A stretch of 64,000 nucleotides of DNA from Caballeronia sp. INDeC2 (GTDB lineage: Bacteria; Pseudomonadota; Gammaproteobacteria; Burkholderiales; Burkholderiaceae). Location: the NCBI RefSeq assembly GCF_023631325.1, contig NZ_JALQDG010000012.1, positions 124,001 to 188,000 of the forward strand. The letters run 5' to 3'. The notes under the pieces were generated by a model. It searched no databases. It saw nothing but the letters and a program-made list of their open reading frames with translations, and had not been told where the DNA came from. A program made the position numbers and the translations under genes. Below are positions 18,594 to 29,708 of this stretch, piece by piece. The stretch's first letter is position 1. Each line of letters opens with the position of its first letter.

Positions 18594-19373
18594 ATGCCAT
18601 ATCGACTGCCCCATCTGCACAAGGCCGGCCCGCAAGGCGCGATCCGCATCGGCTGCGCGGGCTGGGGCCTGTCGAGCGCCGTCTCCGCCAGCTTTCCGCA
18701 CGAAGGCACGCATCTCGAACGCTATTCGCATGTGCTGACGTGCGTCGAGATCAACTCCAGCTTCTACAAGCCGCACCGCGAGCAGACCTACGCGCGCTGG
18801 GCCGAGAGCGTGCCCGAGTCGTTTCGCTTCTCGGTCAAGCTGCCGAAGGCGATCACGCATGACGCGCGTCTCGTCGATACCGAATCCCTGCTCGACGAAT
18901 TCCTCAAGGCGGCCGGACAACTCGGCGACAGGCTCGGCTGCTGGCTCGTGCAAATGCCGCCGAGCCTGCCGTTCGATCACGACATCGCCGAGACATTTTT
19001 CAAAGCGTTGCGCGAACGCACGAAGCTGCCGGTCGCGTGCGAGGCGCGCGAGCATAGCTGGTTCACGACGCACGCGGCGGCGCTGCTGAAGGCGCATCAC
19101 ATCGCATACGTGGACGCCGATCCGATTCCCGACGAATGCGAGATCAAGCATCGCGCGGATACGTCGCTCGTTTATGTGCGGCTGCACGGCTCGCCCGAGC
19201 TCTACAAGTCTTCCTACGACTACACCTATCTCGACGAGCTCGCGCGCACGCTGCATAACCGCGCGAAAAAGACGCCCGAAGTCTGGTGCATCTTCGACAA
19301 TACCGCCGAAGGACACGCGCAGCCCAACGCGCTGCATCTGATGGAGCGCTTGCGGACGCATCACAAAGTCTGA
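18594..19373 (+). CDS. DUF72 (YecE family) protein
   Basis: This TIM-barrel-like DUF72 protein (259 aa) has IGCAGWGL, VEINSSFYKPHREQTYARWAESVPESFRFSVKLPK-type segments, CEAREHSWF, YVRLHGS and CIFDNTAEGHAQPNA. The last is a typical DUF72 ending (FNNxxxGxAxxNA). No enzymatic function is established for the family. The gene follows the ThiD-like gene closely and is likely co-transcribed with it. Confidence 0.88.
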   Translation: MPYRLPHLHKAGPQGAIRIGCAGWGLSSAVSASFPHEGTHLERYSHVLTCVEINSSFYKPHREQTYARWAESVPESFRFSVKLPKAITHDARLVDTESLLDEFLKAAGQLGDRLGCWLVQMPPSLPFDHDIAETFFKALRERTKLPVACEAREHSWFTTHAAALLKAHHIAYVDADPIPDECEIKHRADTSLVYVRLHGSPELYKSSYDYTYLDELARTLHNRAKKTPEVWCIFDNTAEGHAQPNALHLMERLRTHHKV

Positions 19374-19402
19374 TTTCGTTCTACGCCACGGAGGAGTTTC
19401 CG

Positions 19403-19834
19403 ATGCATAAGCCGGCAGGACGCATTGCCCGTTTGCTTGGAGCCACGCTGCTCGCCTCGCTGTTCAACCTCGCCCTGCCCGCTCATGCCCAGAATGCCGC
19501 GCCGCCGCCCGGCGCTACGCCCGCAGGCGACGGCACGTTCTTGTTGACGATCTTCCTCAAGCACGACGAATCGAAGACGCTGCCGCAGATCAATCAGCAA
19601 CTGAAGGAACAGGGCTACTTCAAGCAGTTTCCGCCGCCGGGCGTCGAAGTGGTGTCGTGGTACGTGATGATGGGCATCGGACAAGTCGTGACGCTGCGCG
19701 TGCCCGCCGACCGGCTGCGCGAAGTGAACCGCGCGATCGAGAGCACCGCGTGGGGCGGCTATCGCACGGAGTTCTATCCGACCTACGACTACAGGGCGGC
19801 CGCGCAGAAACTTCGCGACGAGATGAACAAATAG
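19403..19834 (+). CDS. Small exported hypothetical protein
   Basis: This 143-residue protein has a clear Sec signal peptide (hydrophobic LLGATLLASLFNLALP, cleavage after AHA). The mature part has FLLTIFLKHDESKTLPQINQQL and a hydrophobic VVSWYVMMGIGQVVTLRVPADRL segment. GGAGGAG at 19390-19396 supports the ATG at 19403. No family was recognised; the pattern suggests a small periplasmic protein with an alpha/beta ferredoxin-like fold, which is only a guess. A strong terminator follows. Confidence 0.75.
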   Translation: MHKPAGRIARLLGATLLASLFNLALPAHAQNAAPPPGATPAGDGTFLLTIFLKHDESKTLPQINQQLKEQGYFKQFPPPGVEVVSWYVMMGIGQVVTLRVPADRLREVNRAIESTAWGGYRTEFYPTYDYRAAAQKLRDEMNK

Positions 19835-19848
19835 CCTTCGTATGGACG

Positions 19849-19877
19849 AAAAAAAACCCGCATCGCTGCGGGTTTTT
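19849..19877. terminator. Bidirectional rho-independent terminator
   Basis: A6-8 run, stem CCCGCA (19857-19862), loop TCGC, stem TGCGGG (19867-19872) and TTTTT. Because A- and T-runs flank the stem, it can end transcription from the exported-protein gene on plus and groEL on minus. Confidence 0.85.
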
Positions 19878-19937
19878 CCTTGGCACGGCGCGAGACCTCT
19901 TGCGAAGCCCGCGCCGATGCAATCGGCCGAAGCCAGA

Positions 19938-21617
<1,680 letters not shown>

Positions 21618-21676
21618 TCAGCGCGCCCGAAAAGGGCTGCGGCTTGTTGGCGAAGCCGGACGTGCAGGAAGGATGC

Positions 21677-21967
21677 TTACTTGACCAGAACGGCCATGAT
21701 GTCTTCTTCGCGCATGACGAGCAGTTCCTGCCCGTCGACCTTGACGGTCTGGCCAGCGTACTTGCCGAACAGGACGCGGTCGCCGACCTTCACGTCGAGG
21801 GCGTTCTGCACGCCCTTGTCATCGCGCTTGCCCGGGCCGATGGCCAGGACTTCGCCTTGATCCGGCTTCTCAGCCGCGGCTTCCGGAATCACGATGCCCG
21901 ATGCGGTCTTGGTTTCCTGGTCCAGACGCTTGACGATGACGCGATCGTGCAAAGGACGAAGGTTCAT
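21677..21967 (-). CDS. groES: Co-chaperonin GroES (Hsp10)
   Basis: This 96-residue lid of the GroEL cage starts [18 protein letters not shown], with the mobile-loop segment [17 protein letters not shown] and the GxGKR and VLFGKYAG motifs. The ATG at 21967 is preceded by AGGAG; a GTG two codons earlier is in frame but badly spaced. It is the first gene of the groESL operon, behind a CIRCE operator. Confidence 0.97.
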   Translation of the reverse strand: MNLRPLHDRVIVKRLDQETKTASGIVIPEAAAEKPDQGEVLAIGPGKRDDKGVQNALDVKVGDRVLFGKYAGQTVKVDGQELLVMREEDIMAVLVK

Positions 21968-22046
21968 ACACACTCCTCTCTTGATTGAGACTGAAAACGC
22001 GGGAAAACCCGTCCTTTGAGAACGATCTCGCCGGACGGCAATCTTG

Positions 22047-22073
22047 TTAGCACTCTCGTGCAGTGAGTGCCAA
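22047..22073. promoter_or_regulatory. CIRCE operator (HrcA binding site) of groESL
   Basis: TTAGCACTC, nine bases, then GAGTGCCAA: 17 of 18 arm positions match the CIRCE consensus TTAGCACTC-N9-GAGTGCTAA. It lies directly downstream of the -10 box, where HrcA repressor would block transcription until heat shock. Confidence 0.95.
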
Positions 22074-22101
22074 TTATATGGACCGAGTTTGACAATTTCA
22101 A
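22073..22101 (-). promoter_or_regulatory. groESL promoter (sigma-70-like, overlapping a sigma-32-like motif)
   Basis: On the minus strand TTGAAA (22101-22096), a 17-bp spacer and TATAAT (22078-22073) form a near-ideal vegetative promoter. The same bases read CTTGAAA-N14-CCATATA, close to the heat-shock sigma-32 consensus. The last base of the -10 touches the CIRCE element, so both positive and negative heat control are plausible. Confidence 0.85.
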
Positions 22102-22118
22102 GGAGGACGTGCGCGGGA

Positions 22119-22400
22119 ATTGTCGAAGTTCACCGAACATTGAACTACGTTCAGCGACCGTTGAACCGCTAGATCGCGGGCACGCGTATCATGCCGCGCA
22201 AGAACTTTAGTCAAATCAGCGGCTTAGGATGTTGGACGCGACGCCCGGCCCGGGCAGTCGCCGTGTGCGAGCCCGCTGACGACCTAAAATGGGTCGGCTC
22301 GCCCACGCGAAGCGTTGTCATTAAGGGTTAGGTGTTTACCCTCCCCTCATGCCGTCTCATCCATTGACGGCGCGGATTCGATTGATCGAATGTCGCTGAT
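22119..22400. repeat. Dispersed repeat, copy A (module 2)
   Basis: This non-coding segment is similar, with small indels, to 38480-38845. Shared stretches include GTCGAAGTTCAC, GAACATTGAACTACGTTCA, AAATCAGCGGCTTAGGATG, CCCGGGCAGTCGCCGTGTGC, GTTAGGTGTTTACCCTC and ATTCGATTGATCGAA. It contains two perfect dyads GTTCA-N8-TGAAC at 22128-22145 and 22149-22166, 21 bp apart. No protein-coding potential is evident. Confidence 0.8.
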
Positions 22401-22517
22401 CGACCCCAAACGGCCGGTCGCGCTGTCCAGGGTCAATGGCCGGTTACTCAGTCATTCGGCCATCCAGATCAGCCTCTCGGCCTGCTCACGCGAAAGATCC
22501 TAGACACGTGCCGGCGC

Positions 22518-23318
22518 TCAAATGGCGGTGCGTTCGCGGGATCGTTGTATGAACTGCTGGGGTGTACTGCCGAACGCACGCCTGAACATCACGGTAAACG
22601 TGCGCACGTCGGCGTACCCCAGATCCTGCGCCACCTGAGCGGCGGCATGGCCAACCGACAGCCTGGACATAGCTTCGGCGAGCCGCAACTGTTCGCGCCA
22701 CTGTCCGAAGCTCATGCCGGTTTCCTGGCGAAACAGCCGGGCAACAGTGCGCGAGCTTGCGCCGACGCGGTCAGCCCACTGCTCCAGCGTGTCGTTGCTG
22801 GCAGGCTGCGCAATCAGACTCTCGCAGATATTGCGCAGACGCCTGTTGGCCGGCAAAGGCAGACGCGCGGCGTGCGACCCGTCGTCGGCGTCCTGCAGCA
22901 GGCGAAGGATCAGCGGCACGACCAGGGCTGCCCGGCTCTCGCCGGCCTCGTCCGAGCCGGCATCGAACAGGCCTTGAATCGAGGCGCGCAGCAGGTCGCC
23001 GACCGGAATCACGCGGCATTCGTACTTCTGTGGCAACAGCGAGTCCGGCTCTATGTAGAGCGTACGCATCGACACTTGGCCGACCATATGTAATTCATGC
23101 TCAATCTGCGATCCAATCAGTAATGCGTTGCCCGGTGTCAACATCCATAATCCGAGCGGGGTAGCTGCCCGCACATTGCCGCTCGTGGCATAAACCAGTT
23201 GCGCGCGATGGTGGACGTGAGCGATTTCATGCGTGCCATCGGCGTAATCGATTGCCTGCGCAATCACCTTTCTGGGAGAAAAACCGTCCCCAAAAGTTTG
23301 AAGTTTGGGTTTATTCAT
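22518..23318 (-). CDS. AraC-family transcriptional regulator
   Basis: This 266-residue regulator has an N-terminal cupin-like sensor (HVHHRAQLVYATSGNVRA) and a C-terminal AraC double helix-turn-helix (WADRVGASSRTVARLFRQETG and AAQVAQDLGYADVRTFTVMFRRAFGSTPQQF). The ATG at 23318 is preferred because AGGT is suitably placed; an in-frame ATG at 23375 would add 19 residues. It is divergent from the TonB receptor gene 260 bp away, so it probably controls the iron-transport block, possibly with the siderophore as co-inducer (inference). Confidence 0.85.
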   Translation of the reverse strand: MNKPKLQTFGDGFSPRKVIAQAIDYADGTHEIAHVHHRAQLVYATSGNVRAATPLGLWMLTPGNALLIGSQIEHELHMVGQVSMRTLYIEPDSLLPQKYECRVIPVGDLLRASIQGLFDAGSDEAGESRAALVVPLILRLLQDADDGSHAARLPLPANRRLRNICESLIAQPASNDTLEQWADRVGASSRTVARLFRQETGMSFGQWREQLRLAEAMSRLSVGHAAAQVAQDLGYADVRTFTVMFRRAFGSTPQQFIQRSRERTAI

Positions 23319-23525
23319 GGCTTTACCTGATACCTGTTCGGCAATTAATGCATTAATACAGACAGTTTTGTCCATTTTGACGTCAAAGTTGTCCTGACTG
23401 GCGACACGACCTCAGATTATATTTGCACACGCCCATCCCAAAGGGCCATCACTTCCGCTGTACCCCCACTCAGTTTGAACCAGTTTCGATAGCCACCAAG
23501 AGCTAGCAAAATCAACAGTTTAAGG

Positions 23526-23544
23526 TTTAGTAAGAATCATTTGC
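23526..23544. promoter_or_regulatory. Putative Fur box upstream of the TonB receptor
   Basis: The 19 bases from 23526 match 12 of 19 positions of the classical Fur consensus, with an unbroken AATCATT core. The site lies 34 bp before the receptor start, where Fur-Fe would occlude the promoter. A siderophore function of the block supports it. Confidence 0.55.
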
Positions 23545-23577
23545 ACTACCATTCACAGTCAATTTTGGGAATTTCAC

Positions 23578-25776
23578 ATGAGTACAGGGGTGCGCGGATC
23601 GACCGCGCTTAGCTTGCTGTTCTGTCTGCTGAGCGGAAGCTCGGCGGTGTATGCACAAACATCGTCCGATGCACCGGCTGCCGGGACAGCCGGTTCGTCC
23701 AGCCTGCCGCCCGTCAAGGTGACGAGCGCGCGCGACAATCCGCGAGTCGGTTCCGCCGACGGTATCGTGCCGGTGAGCGCGGCCACAGCGACTAAAACGG
23801 ATACGACGCTGATCGAAACGCCGCAATCGGTTTCGGTGGTCACGCGCGACCAGATGACGATGCAAGGCGCGAACACCGTTGCGGAAGCGTTGCGCTACAC
23901 CGCTGGCGTGGTCTCCGAGCAGCTAGGCGGCTCGACGGCCGCTGCCCCGTATCTCTACAGCCGCGGCTTCGTTCTCGAGCAATACCTGGATGGCTCGCGG
24001 TTGCCGAGCAGTTCGGCCTTCGGCTACGGGGTGCCGAATTTCGACACGTACGGGCTCGAACGCGTCGACGTGATGAAGGGACCGTCGTCGGTGCTGTATG
24101 GTCAGGCGAACCCCGGCGGTATCGCGAACCTGATCAGCAAGCGCCCGACCGCCGATCCGCTTCACGAAATCTACGTGACCACCGGCAGCCATAACCACGC
24201 CGAATCCGGCTTCGATATGGGCGGTGCGCTGACCTCCGACGGCAAGCTGACGTACCGCCTGACCGGCCTCGCGTCCGACGCCAAAACCCAGGTGAACGGC
24301 GTGAAGGAGTCGAGCCTTTACATCGCGCCGGCCGTCACCTGGAAGCCGGACGAAAACACCACGCTGACGGTGCTCGCGAAATACCAGCGCGACCCGAACG
24401 TCGGCTACTTCAACTACGTGCCCGCGAGCGGCAGCGCGCTGTTCAATCCGAACGGGCAGATTTCGAGCCATACGAACGTCGGCGACCCGGATTTCGATCA
24501 CCACTCGCGCACCCAATATTCGGTCGGCTACGAGTTCGAGCATCGCTTCGATCCGACGTGGACGGTCCGTCAGAACCTGCGCTATACGGTGGTCAGCGAC
24601 GACCTCGCGAACGTGTTCCCGTACCCGAACGGCTTTATCGCGGGCTCGACGACCACGGTCAACCGCTACTCGTTCACGAACGAGGAAACCGCCAAGTTCT
24701 TCATCGTCGACAACCAGGCTCAGGCGAAATTCTCTACCGGCCCGCTGTCGCATACGGTTCTGTTCGGCTTTGACTTCCAGCGCGTGCTGTACAACGAAAC
24801 CGTGGGTTCGAACTTCGTTCAGCCGAGCCTGAATCTGTTTGCTCCGGTCTACCTGCCGATTTCCGGCACGACGGTCACGTCCGACGACATGGACCGCATG
24901 TCGCAATTCGGCGCGTACGCGCAGGACCAGATCGCTTATGGCAAATGGCGCTTCCTGGTCGGCGTGCGTGAAGACTGGGCGCGCTCCGAAGACAATAATC
25001 CGATCGGCGGTTATGACATCAACCAGTCGGATCGCGCGTTCACGTGGCGGGCCGGTCTCGTGTATCTGTTCGACAACGGCATCGCGCCGTACGCGAGCTA
25101 CTCGAAGTCGTTCACGCCGCAGATCGGCGCGACTTTTAGCGGCACGCCGCTGCGTCCGACCACCGCGGATCAATACGAAATCGGCGTGAAGTATCAGCCG
25201 CCGGGCTTCAACAGCTTTGTCACGGCAGCCTTGTTCGACCTGAGAGAACGTAACGTGGCGGCCTCGGATCCGAACAACTTTGGCTATAGCACGCAGATCG
25301 GCCAGGTGCGCGCACGCGGCGTCGAACTCGAAGCCCATGCGATGCTGACCGACAACCTCGCGCTGATCTCGGCGTACACGTATCTGAGCAGCGTCTCGAC
25401 GGCAACCAATCTGACCGGCACCACTATCGACGGCTCGACGGTTTCGCAGCAAGGCCTGCAAACGTGGGGGATTCCGCGCAACGTCGCATCGGCGTGGCTC
25501 GACTACTCGCTGCATGCAGGGCTGCTGCGCGGCCTGAGCTTCGGCGGTGGCGTGCGCTACGTCGGTGCGAGCTATGATCAGACGAACACGATCCACGTCG
25601 GCTCGCGCACGCTGATCGATGCGGCCGTGCGCTACGACACCGACACGCACTGGCTGTTCTCGCTGAACGGCACGAACCTGTTCAATCGCACCTACACGGC
25701 GTCCTGTCAGACTTATGGCAACTGCCATTTCGGCGACGGTGTCGAGGTTCTGGCGACCGCCCGCTACCGCTGGTAA
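23578..25776 (+). CDS. TonB-dependent ferric-siderophore outer-membrane receptor
   Basis: This 732-residue FhuA-type receptor has a signal peptide ending VYA-Q, a TonB-box-like LPPVKVTSA and a plug domain (SVSVVTRDQMTMQGANTVAEAL, RVDVMKGPSSVLYGQANPGG). The 22-stranded barrel closes on the aromatic ARYRW terminus. Two cysteines near the end (CQTYGNC) could bridge an extracellular loop. It heads a collinear set of ATPase, binding protein, permease and exporter genes. Hydroxamate-type siderophores are the usual ligands of this subclass; the actual ligand is unknown. Confidence 0.93.
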   Translation: MSTGVRGSTALSLLFCLLSGSSAVYAQTSSDAPAAGTAGSSSLPPVKVTSARDNPRVGSADGIVPVSAATATKTDTTLIETPQSVSVVTRDQMTMQGANTVAEALRYTAGVVSEQLGGSTAAAPYLYSRGFVLEQYLDGSRLPSSSAFGYGVPNFDTYGLERVDVMKGPSSVLYGQANPGGIANLISKRPTADPLHEIYVTTGSHNHAESGFDMGGALTSDGKLTYRLTGLASDAKTQVNGVKESSLYIAPAVTWKPDENTTLTVLAKYQRDPNVGYFNYVPASGSALFNPNGQISSHTNVGDPDFDHHSRTQYSVGYEFEHRFDPTWTVRQNLRYTVVSDDLANVFPYPNGFIAGSTTTVNRYSFTNEETAKFFIVDNQAQAKFSTGPLSHTVLFGFDFQRVLYNETVGSNFVQPSLNLFAPVYLPISGTTVTSDDMDRMSQFGAYAQDQIAYGKWRFLVGVREDWARSEDNNPIGGYDINQSDRAFTWRAGLVYLFDNGIAPYASYSKSFTPQIGATFSGTPLRPTTADQYEIGVKYQPPGFNSFVTAALFDLRERNVAASDPNNFGYSTQIGQVRARGVELEAHAMLTDNLALISAYTYLSSVSTATNLTGTTIDGSTVSQQGLQTWGIPRNVASAWLDYSLHAGLLRGLSFGGGVRYVGASYDQTNTIHVGSRTLIDAAVRYDTDTHWLFSLNGTNLFNRTYTASCQTYGNCHFGDGVEVLATARYRW

Positions 25777-25803
25777 GACTGACAGAGCAATAAGCAATCA
25801 AGG

Positions 25804-26667
25804 ATGAGCGCGTTGATCGACATAACCCAGCAGCAACTCGAACAGCCGGCGGCGAAGCGGGATCTTCACGACGAGGACGGGCGTGCGACGCCCGCCGCGT
25901 TGTACCAACTCGACGGTGCGTCGTTCGAGGCCGACGGCCGGGTTCTGTTGCAACCGCTCACCCTTGCATTGCACGCGAGCCGGATGATCGCGCTAATCGG
26001 CCACAACGGGTCGGGCAAGAGCACCTTGCTCAAGCTCATCGCGAATCAGCAAAAGCCGTCGCGCGGCACGATCCGCCTGAACGGCACCGATCTCGCCGAC
26101 TGGCCGGCTCGCGACTTTGCGCGGCAGGTGGCCTATCTGCCGCAAAATCCGCCTACCGGCACCGGCATGACCGTGCGCGAGTTGGTCGCGCTGGGCCGCT
26201 ATCCATGGCACGGTGCGCTCGGCCGCTTGCGCGCGGCGGATCATTTGAAGATCGACGAAGCGCTGCAACTCACCGACACTGCGCGCTTCGAATCACAGCT
26301 GGTCGATCATCTGTCGGGCGGCGAACGGCAACGCGTGTGGCTCGCGATGCTGGTCGCGCAGGGTGCATCGTGTCTGCTGCTCGACGAGCCGACCTCCGCG
26401 CTCGATATCGCCCATCAGATCGACGTGCTGCGGCTGTTACGCCGACTCACCGACAGCCACGCGCTCACCGTGGTGATCGTGCTGCACGACATCAACCTCG
26501 CCACGCGTTTCTGCGACGAACTGATCGCCTTACACACGGGCTGTCTGCTCACGCGCGGCACGCCCGCCGACGTCATGCAAAGCGACATGCTCGAATCGAT
26601 CTTCGGCATTCCGATGGACATCGTCATCCATCCGCATAGCGGTAGCCGCCTAGGCGTGGCACGCTGA
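25804..26667 (+). CDS. Iron-siderophore ABC importer, ATP-binding protein
   Basis: This 287-residue FhuC/FepC-type ATPase has Walker A GHNGSGKST, Q-loop LPQNPP, signature LSGGERQRVWLAMLV, Walker B CLLLDEPTSALD and the switch HD in VLHDIN. An N-terminal extension of about 30 residues precedes the domain. It starts 27 bp after the receptor and ends 1 bp before the binding-protein gene, in the same operon. It energises the FhuB-like permease. Confidence 0.93.
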   Translation: MSALIDITQQQLEQPAAKRDLHDEDGRATPAALYQLDGASFEADGRVLLQPLTLALHASRMIALIGHNGSGKSTLLKLIANQQKPSRGTIRLNGTDLADWPARDFARQVAYLPQNPPTGTGMTVRELVALGRYPWHGALGRLRAADHLKIDEALQLTDTARFESQLVDHLSGGERQRVWLAMLVAQGASCLLLDEPTSALDIAHQIDVLRLLRRLTDSHALTVVIVLHDINLATRFCDELIALHTGCLLTRGTPADVMQSDMLESIFGIPMDIVIHPHSGSRLGVAR

Positions 26668-26668
26668 A

Positions 26669-27631
26669 ATGCGCCGCCGCGATTTCCTCCGCTCCGCGGC
26701 GCTGGCACCGCTGGCTGGGCCACTGGCGAGCGTGCAGGCTGCTACCGCGGGCCTCGTCTCTTCCGTCAAGGCGCCGGGTCCCGCGCCGCGGCTGGTCGTG
26801 CTCGACTGGGGCCTCGTCGAAACCCTGCTGGCAATCGGAGTCACACCGGTCGGCGTCAGCGAAATCGCCGCGTATAACGAAAGCGTCATCACCCCACGGG
26901 TGCCCGCGCACGTGCCGGATGTCGGGCTGCGGCTTGCGCCCAGCCTCGAACTTTTACAGCAACTCGCACCCGATTTGATCCTGATCAACTTGAGCCAGGA
27001 ATCGCAGCGCGAGATGCTCGAACGGATCGCTCCAGTACGCTCATTCGCCGTCTACACAGATGCGGGCGCACCGCTGCACCACTCGCAGCAGGTCACGCTG
27101 CAACTCGCGGAACTATGCGGCCGCGCAAATGTGGGCCAGGTGTTGATCGACACGACCGACCGCGTGCTCGCGACGAGTCGCGAGCAAATCGTTGTGCACC
27201 GCGTGCGCCGGCAGCAATCCACAACGCCGCGCCCCCTCTATCTGATCCGCTTTTTCGACGGACGGCATGTCGGCGTCTACGGCGCACGCAGCCTGTTCCA
27301 GGATGTGATGGACGCACTCGACGTCAGCAACGCCTGGCACGGTCCGACCGACTATTGGGGCATCGGTGTAGCCGGGCTTGAAAAGCTCGCCGCATCGCCG
27401 ACGGCCGACCTGTTGTATTTCGACCCGCTGCCCACGGGCGTCGCTCGCACGCTGGCCTCGAACCGCCTGTGGCACGCGTTGCCCGCGGTCGCCGGTGGAC
27501 GCGTCGCGACGCTGCCGCCATTCTGGGGCTTCGGCATGCTGCCCTCCGCCGTCCGCTTCGCTGGCGCGTTGAGCACCGCGCTGACGCAGGACACCGCGTT
27601 GACTACCCCGGTGCAACCGCAGACACGTTGA
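26669..27631 (+). CDS. Iron-siderophore ABC importer, periplasmic binding protein
   Basis: This 320-residue FhuD-like class III binding protein begins MRRRDFLRSAALAPLAGPLA, a twin-arginine-type export signal. It then has RLVVLDWGLVETLLAIGVTPVGVSE and LAPDLILIN, typical of the TroA/FhuD fold. It carries the ferric siderophore from the receptor to the permease. The start overlaps nothing upstream (1-bp gap), and its stop overlaps the permease ATG (TGATG). Confidence 0.9.
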   Translation: MRRRDFLRSAALAPLAGPLASVQAATAGLVSSVKAPGPAPRLVVLDWGLVETLLAIGVTPVGVSEIAAYNESVITPRVPAHVPDVGLRLAPSLELLQQLAPDLILINLSQESQREMLERIAPVRSFAVYTDAGAPLHHSQQVTLQLAELCGRANVGQVLIDTTDRVLATSREQIVVHRVRRQQSTTPRPLYLIRFFDGRHVGVYGARSLFQDVMDALDVSNAWHGPTDYWGIGVAGLEKLAASPTADLLYFDPLPTGVARTLASNRLWHALPAVAGGRVATLPPFWGFGMLPSAVRFAGALSTALTQDTALTTPVQPQTR

Positions 27632-29652
27632 TGAACATCGCCCGTCCCTATCCGCGGCATTTCACGCTCCGCGCATGGCTGCCCGCAGTGATCGCCCTGC
27701 TCGCCCTCAGCGCGGCGCTGACGCTGAGTCTCGAAAGCCTGTCGAAGATCCTGCCGCCGTCGCTGTGGTGGCACGCGCTACGGTCGCCGGATACGATGGA
27801 CATCCAGCTGATCGTCGCGCACGACAGCTGGTTGCCGCGCCTCCTTATCAGCTGGCTGTGCGGCGCGATTCTCGGGCTCGCCGGCACAATCTTCCAGCAG
27901 GTGCTGCACAATCCGCTCGCCGAACCGATCACGCTCGGCGTGTCGGCCGGCGCGCAACTCGCGTTGACGGTTGCGACGCTGTGGGCACCCGCGCTATTCG
28001 GAAGCGGCGCCCAATGGATCGCGCTCGGCGGTGCGTTGCTGACGGCGGTGGTCGTATTCGGCCTGTCGTGGTGCAGCGGACTCGCGCCGGTCACGGTCGC
28101 GGTCGCGGGACTGGTCGTCACGCTCTACTGCGGATCGATCGGCGTCGCGTTGCAACTGTTCTATGCGCCGTATCTGCGCGGTCTGTTCATCTGGGGCGGC
28201 GGGTCGCTGGTCCAGCAGGACTGGAGCAACGTGACGATGCTCGCGTCGCGCCTCGCGATCGGCGGTGCGCTCGCATTCCTGCTGCTGCGTCCGATGACGC
28301 TATTCGGCCTCGACGACGTCAACGCGCGCAGTCTCGGAATGTCACTGCGACGCATGCGGCTGGCCGCGCTTGCGCTTGCGGTCGTGTTGAGCGCGGCGGT
28401 CGTCAGCGCGGTCGGCGTGATTGGATTTGTCGGCCTGGCCGCGCCCGCGCTGGCGCAGATGGCGGGCGCCCGCCGCTTGTCAAGGCGTCTGGTGGCCGCG
28501 CCGTTGTGCGGCGCGCTGATTCTATGGCTCACGGATCAGGCCGTGCAGCAACTATCCGGCGTGATGGGCGATCTGATCCCGACCGGCGCGGCGACCGCGC
28601 TCTTTGGCGCGCCATTGATGCTGATGCTGCTCGCCCGCATGCATCGCGCGCCGCGGTTGCCTGGCGGCACCGACGACGTTGTGCGTCAGCATCCGGTGAC
28701 GGCGTCCTCGTTGCAGCGGCGCTTCGCCGGTATCGTGATCGTCACGCTCGCCGCACTCGTGCTCGCACTGGATTTCGGCCATGGCCCGCATGGCTGGCAT
28801 CTAAGCAGTCTGGACGAATTTTCGCGCGTGGCCATCTGGCGTGCGCCGCGCACTCTGGCCGCGCTGGCCGCTGGAGTGATGCTCGCGGTAGCCGGCATGC
28901 TGATGCAGCGAGTTACCGGCAACCCACTGGCGAGTCCCGAGGTGCTTGGCGTGAGCTCAGGCGCGGCGCTCGGTTTGATAGCGATGGTGATCGGGTTCGA
29001 CGATGCGGGACACATCGCGCGCCTCGCTGCAAGCGCGGCCGGAGCCATGGCGGCGCTGCTCGCGGTGCTTTGGTTCTCGGTGCGTTCGCGCTTCGCGCCC
29101 GGTCGCGTGTTGCTCGCGGGCATTGCCATCGGAGCGCTGTTTCAGGCCGTGGTCGCGGTCGCCATTGCAAGCGGCGGCGAGCGCGCCAGCATCTTGCTGC
29201 AATGGCTCGCAGGCTCGACCTACACGATCACACCGGCCGATGCGACGATCGCTCTCGTCCTCTGCATCGCGTTGTGCGCATTGACGCCGCTCGTCAGCCG
29301 TTGGCTGCAGATTCTGCCGCTCGGCGAAGCGTCGGCGCGTGCGCTCGGCGTGTCCACGCGAGGCGCGCGCTTCATGCTGCTTCTGCTGATTGCGCTGCTG
29401 ACTGCGGCGGCCACGCTAGTGGTCGGACCGCTGTCCTTCGTCGGCTTGACCGCGCCGCATTTCGCGCGGCTCCTCGGCGCGCGCCGGCCTTTGCAGCAGT
29501 TGCTGCTGGCCGGACCGATCGGCGCGTTGACCATCGTGGTCGCCGACTGGCTCGGCCGCGCGCTGCTGATGCCGCGCGAGTTGCCCACTGGCCTCGTTGC
29601 GACGTTGATCGGCGCGCCCTATCTGATGTGGCTGCTCGGACGCCGTCGCTAG
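27631..29652 (+). CDS. Iron-siderophore ABC importer, fused permease (FhuB-type)
   Basis: This 673-residue protein has two homologous FecCD-like halves fused head to tail, about 20 membrane helices in total. Each half carries an EAA-type region (NPLAEPITLGVSAGA in half 1, NPLASPEVLGVSSGA in half 2) and a late GFVGL/SFVGL-PH segment. The start at 27631 overlaps the stop of the binding-protein gene by one base. This fused layout is that of FhuB and of the ornibactin/malleobactin permeases. Confidence 0.93.
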   Translation: MNIARPYPRHFTLRAWLPAVIALLALSAALTLSLESLSKILPPSLWWHALRSPDTMDIQLIVAHDSWLPRLLISWLCGAILGLAGTIFQQVLHNPLAEPITLGVSAGAQLALTVATLWAPALFGSGAQWIALGGALLTAVVVFGLSWCSGLAPVTVAVAGLVVTLYCGSIGVALQLFYAPYLRGLFIWGGGSLVQQDWSNVTMLASRLAIGGALAFLLLRPMTLFGLDDVNARSLGMSLRRMRLAALALAVVLSAAVVSAVGVIGFVGLAAPALAQMAGARRLSRRLVAAPLCGALILWLTDQAVQQLSGVMGDLIPTGAATALFGAPLMLMLLARMHRAPRLPGGTDDVVRQHPVTASSLQRRFAGIVIVTLAALVLALDFGHGPHGWHLSSLDEFSRVAIWRAPRTLAALAAGVMLAVAGMLMQRVTGNPLASPEVLGVSSGAALGLIAMVIGFDDAGHIARLAASAAGAMAALLAVLWFSVRSRFAPGRVLLAGIAIGALFQAVVAVAIASGGERASILLQWLAGSTYTITPADATIALVLCIALCALTPLVSRWLQILPLGEASARALGVSTRGARFMLLLLIALLTAAATLVVGPLSFVGLTAPHFARLLGARRPLQQLLLAGPIGALTIVVADWLGRALLMPRELPTGLVATLIGAPYLMWLLGRRR

Positions 29653-29708
29653 GCCGCGTCACCGGCTCTTTTTTGTACATAGAACTTTCGAAACTCGAGG
29701 AGAACAGG

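Noticed and set aside
23923..25797. 624-codon minus-strand open frame opposite the TonB receptor
   Set aside because: Translation is Arg/Val/His-rich with no domain; the plus strand encodes a full receptor with signal peptide, plug and barrel end. It is a codon-bias shadow.
27675..29708. 5' extension of the exporter frame giving a 1244-residue protein
   Set aside because: The first 680 residues are Arg/Ala-rich and run in another frame of the FhuB-type permease; GAGGAG-ATG at 29709 is the natural start.
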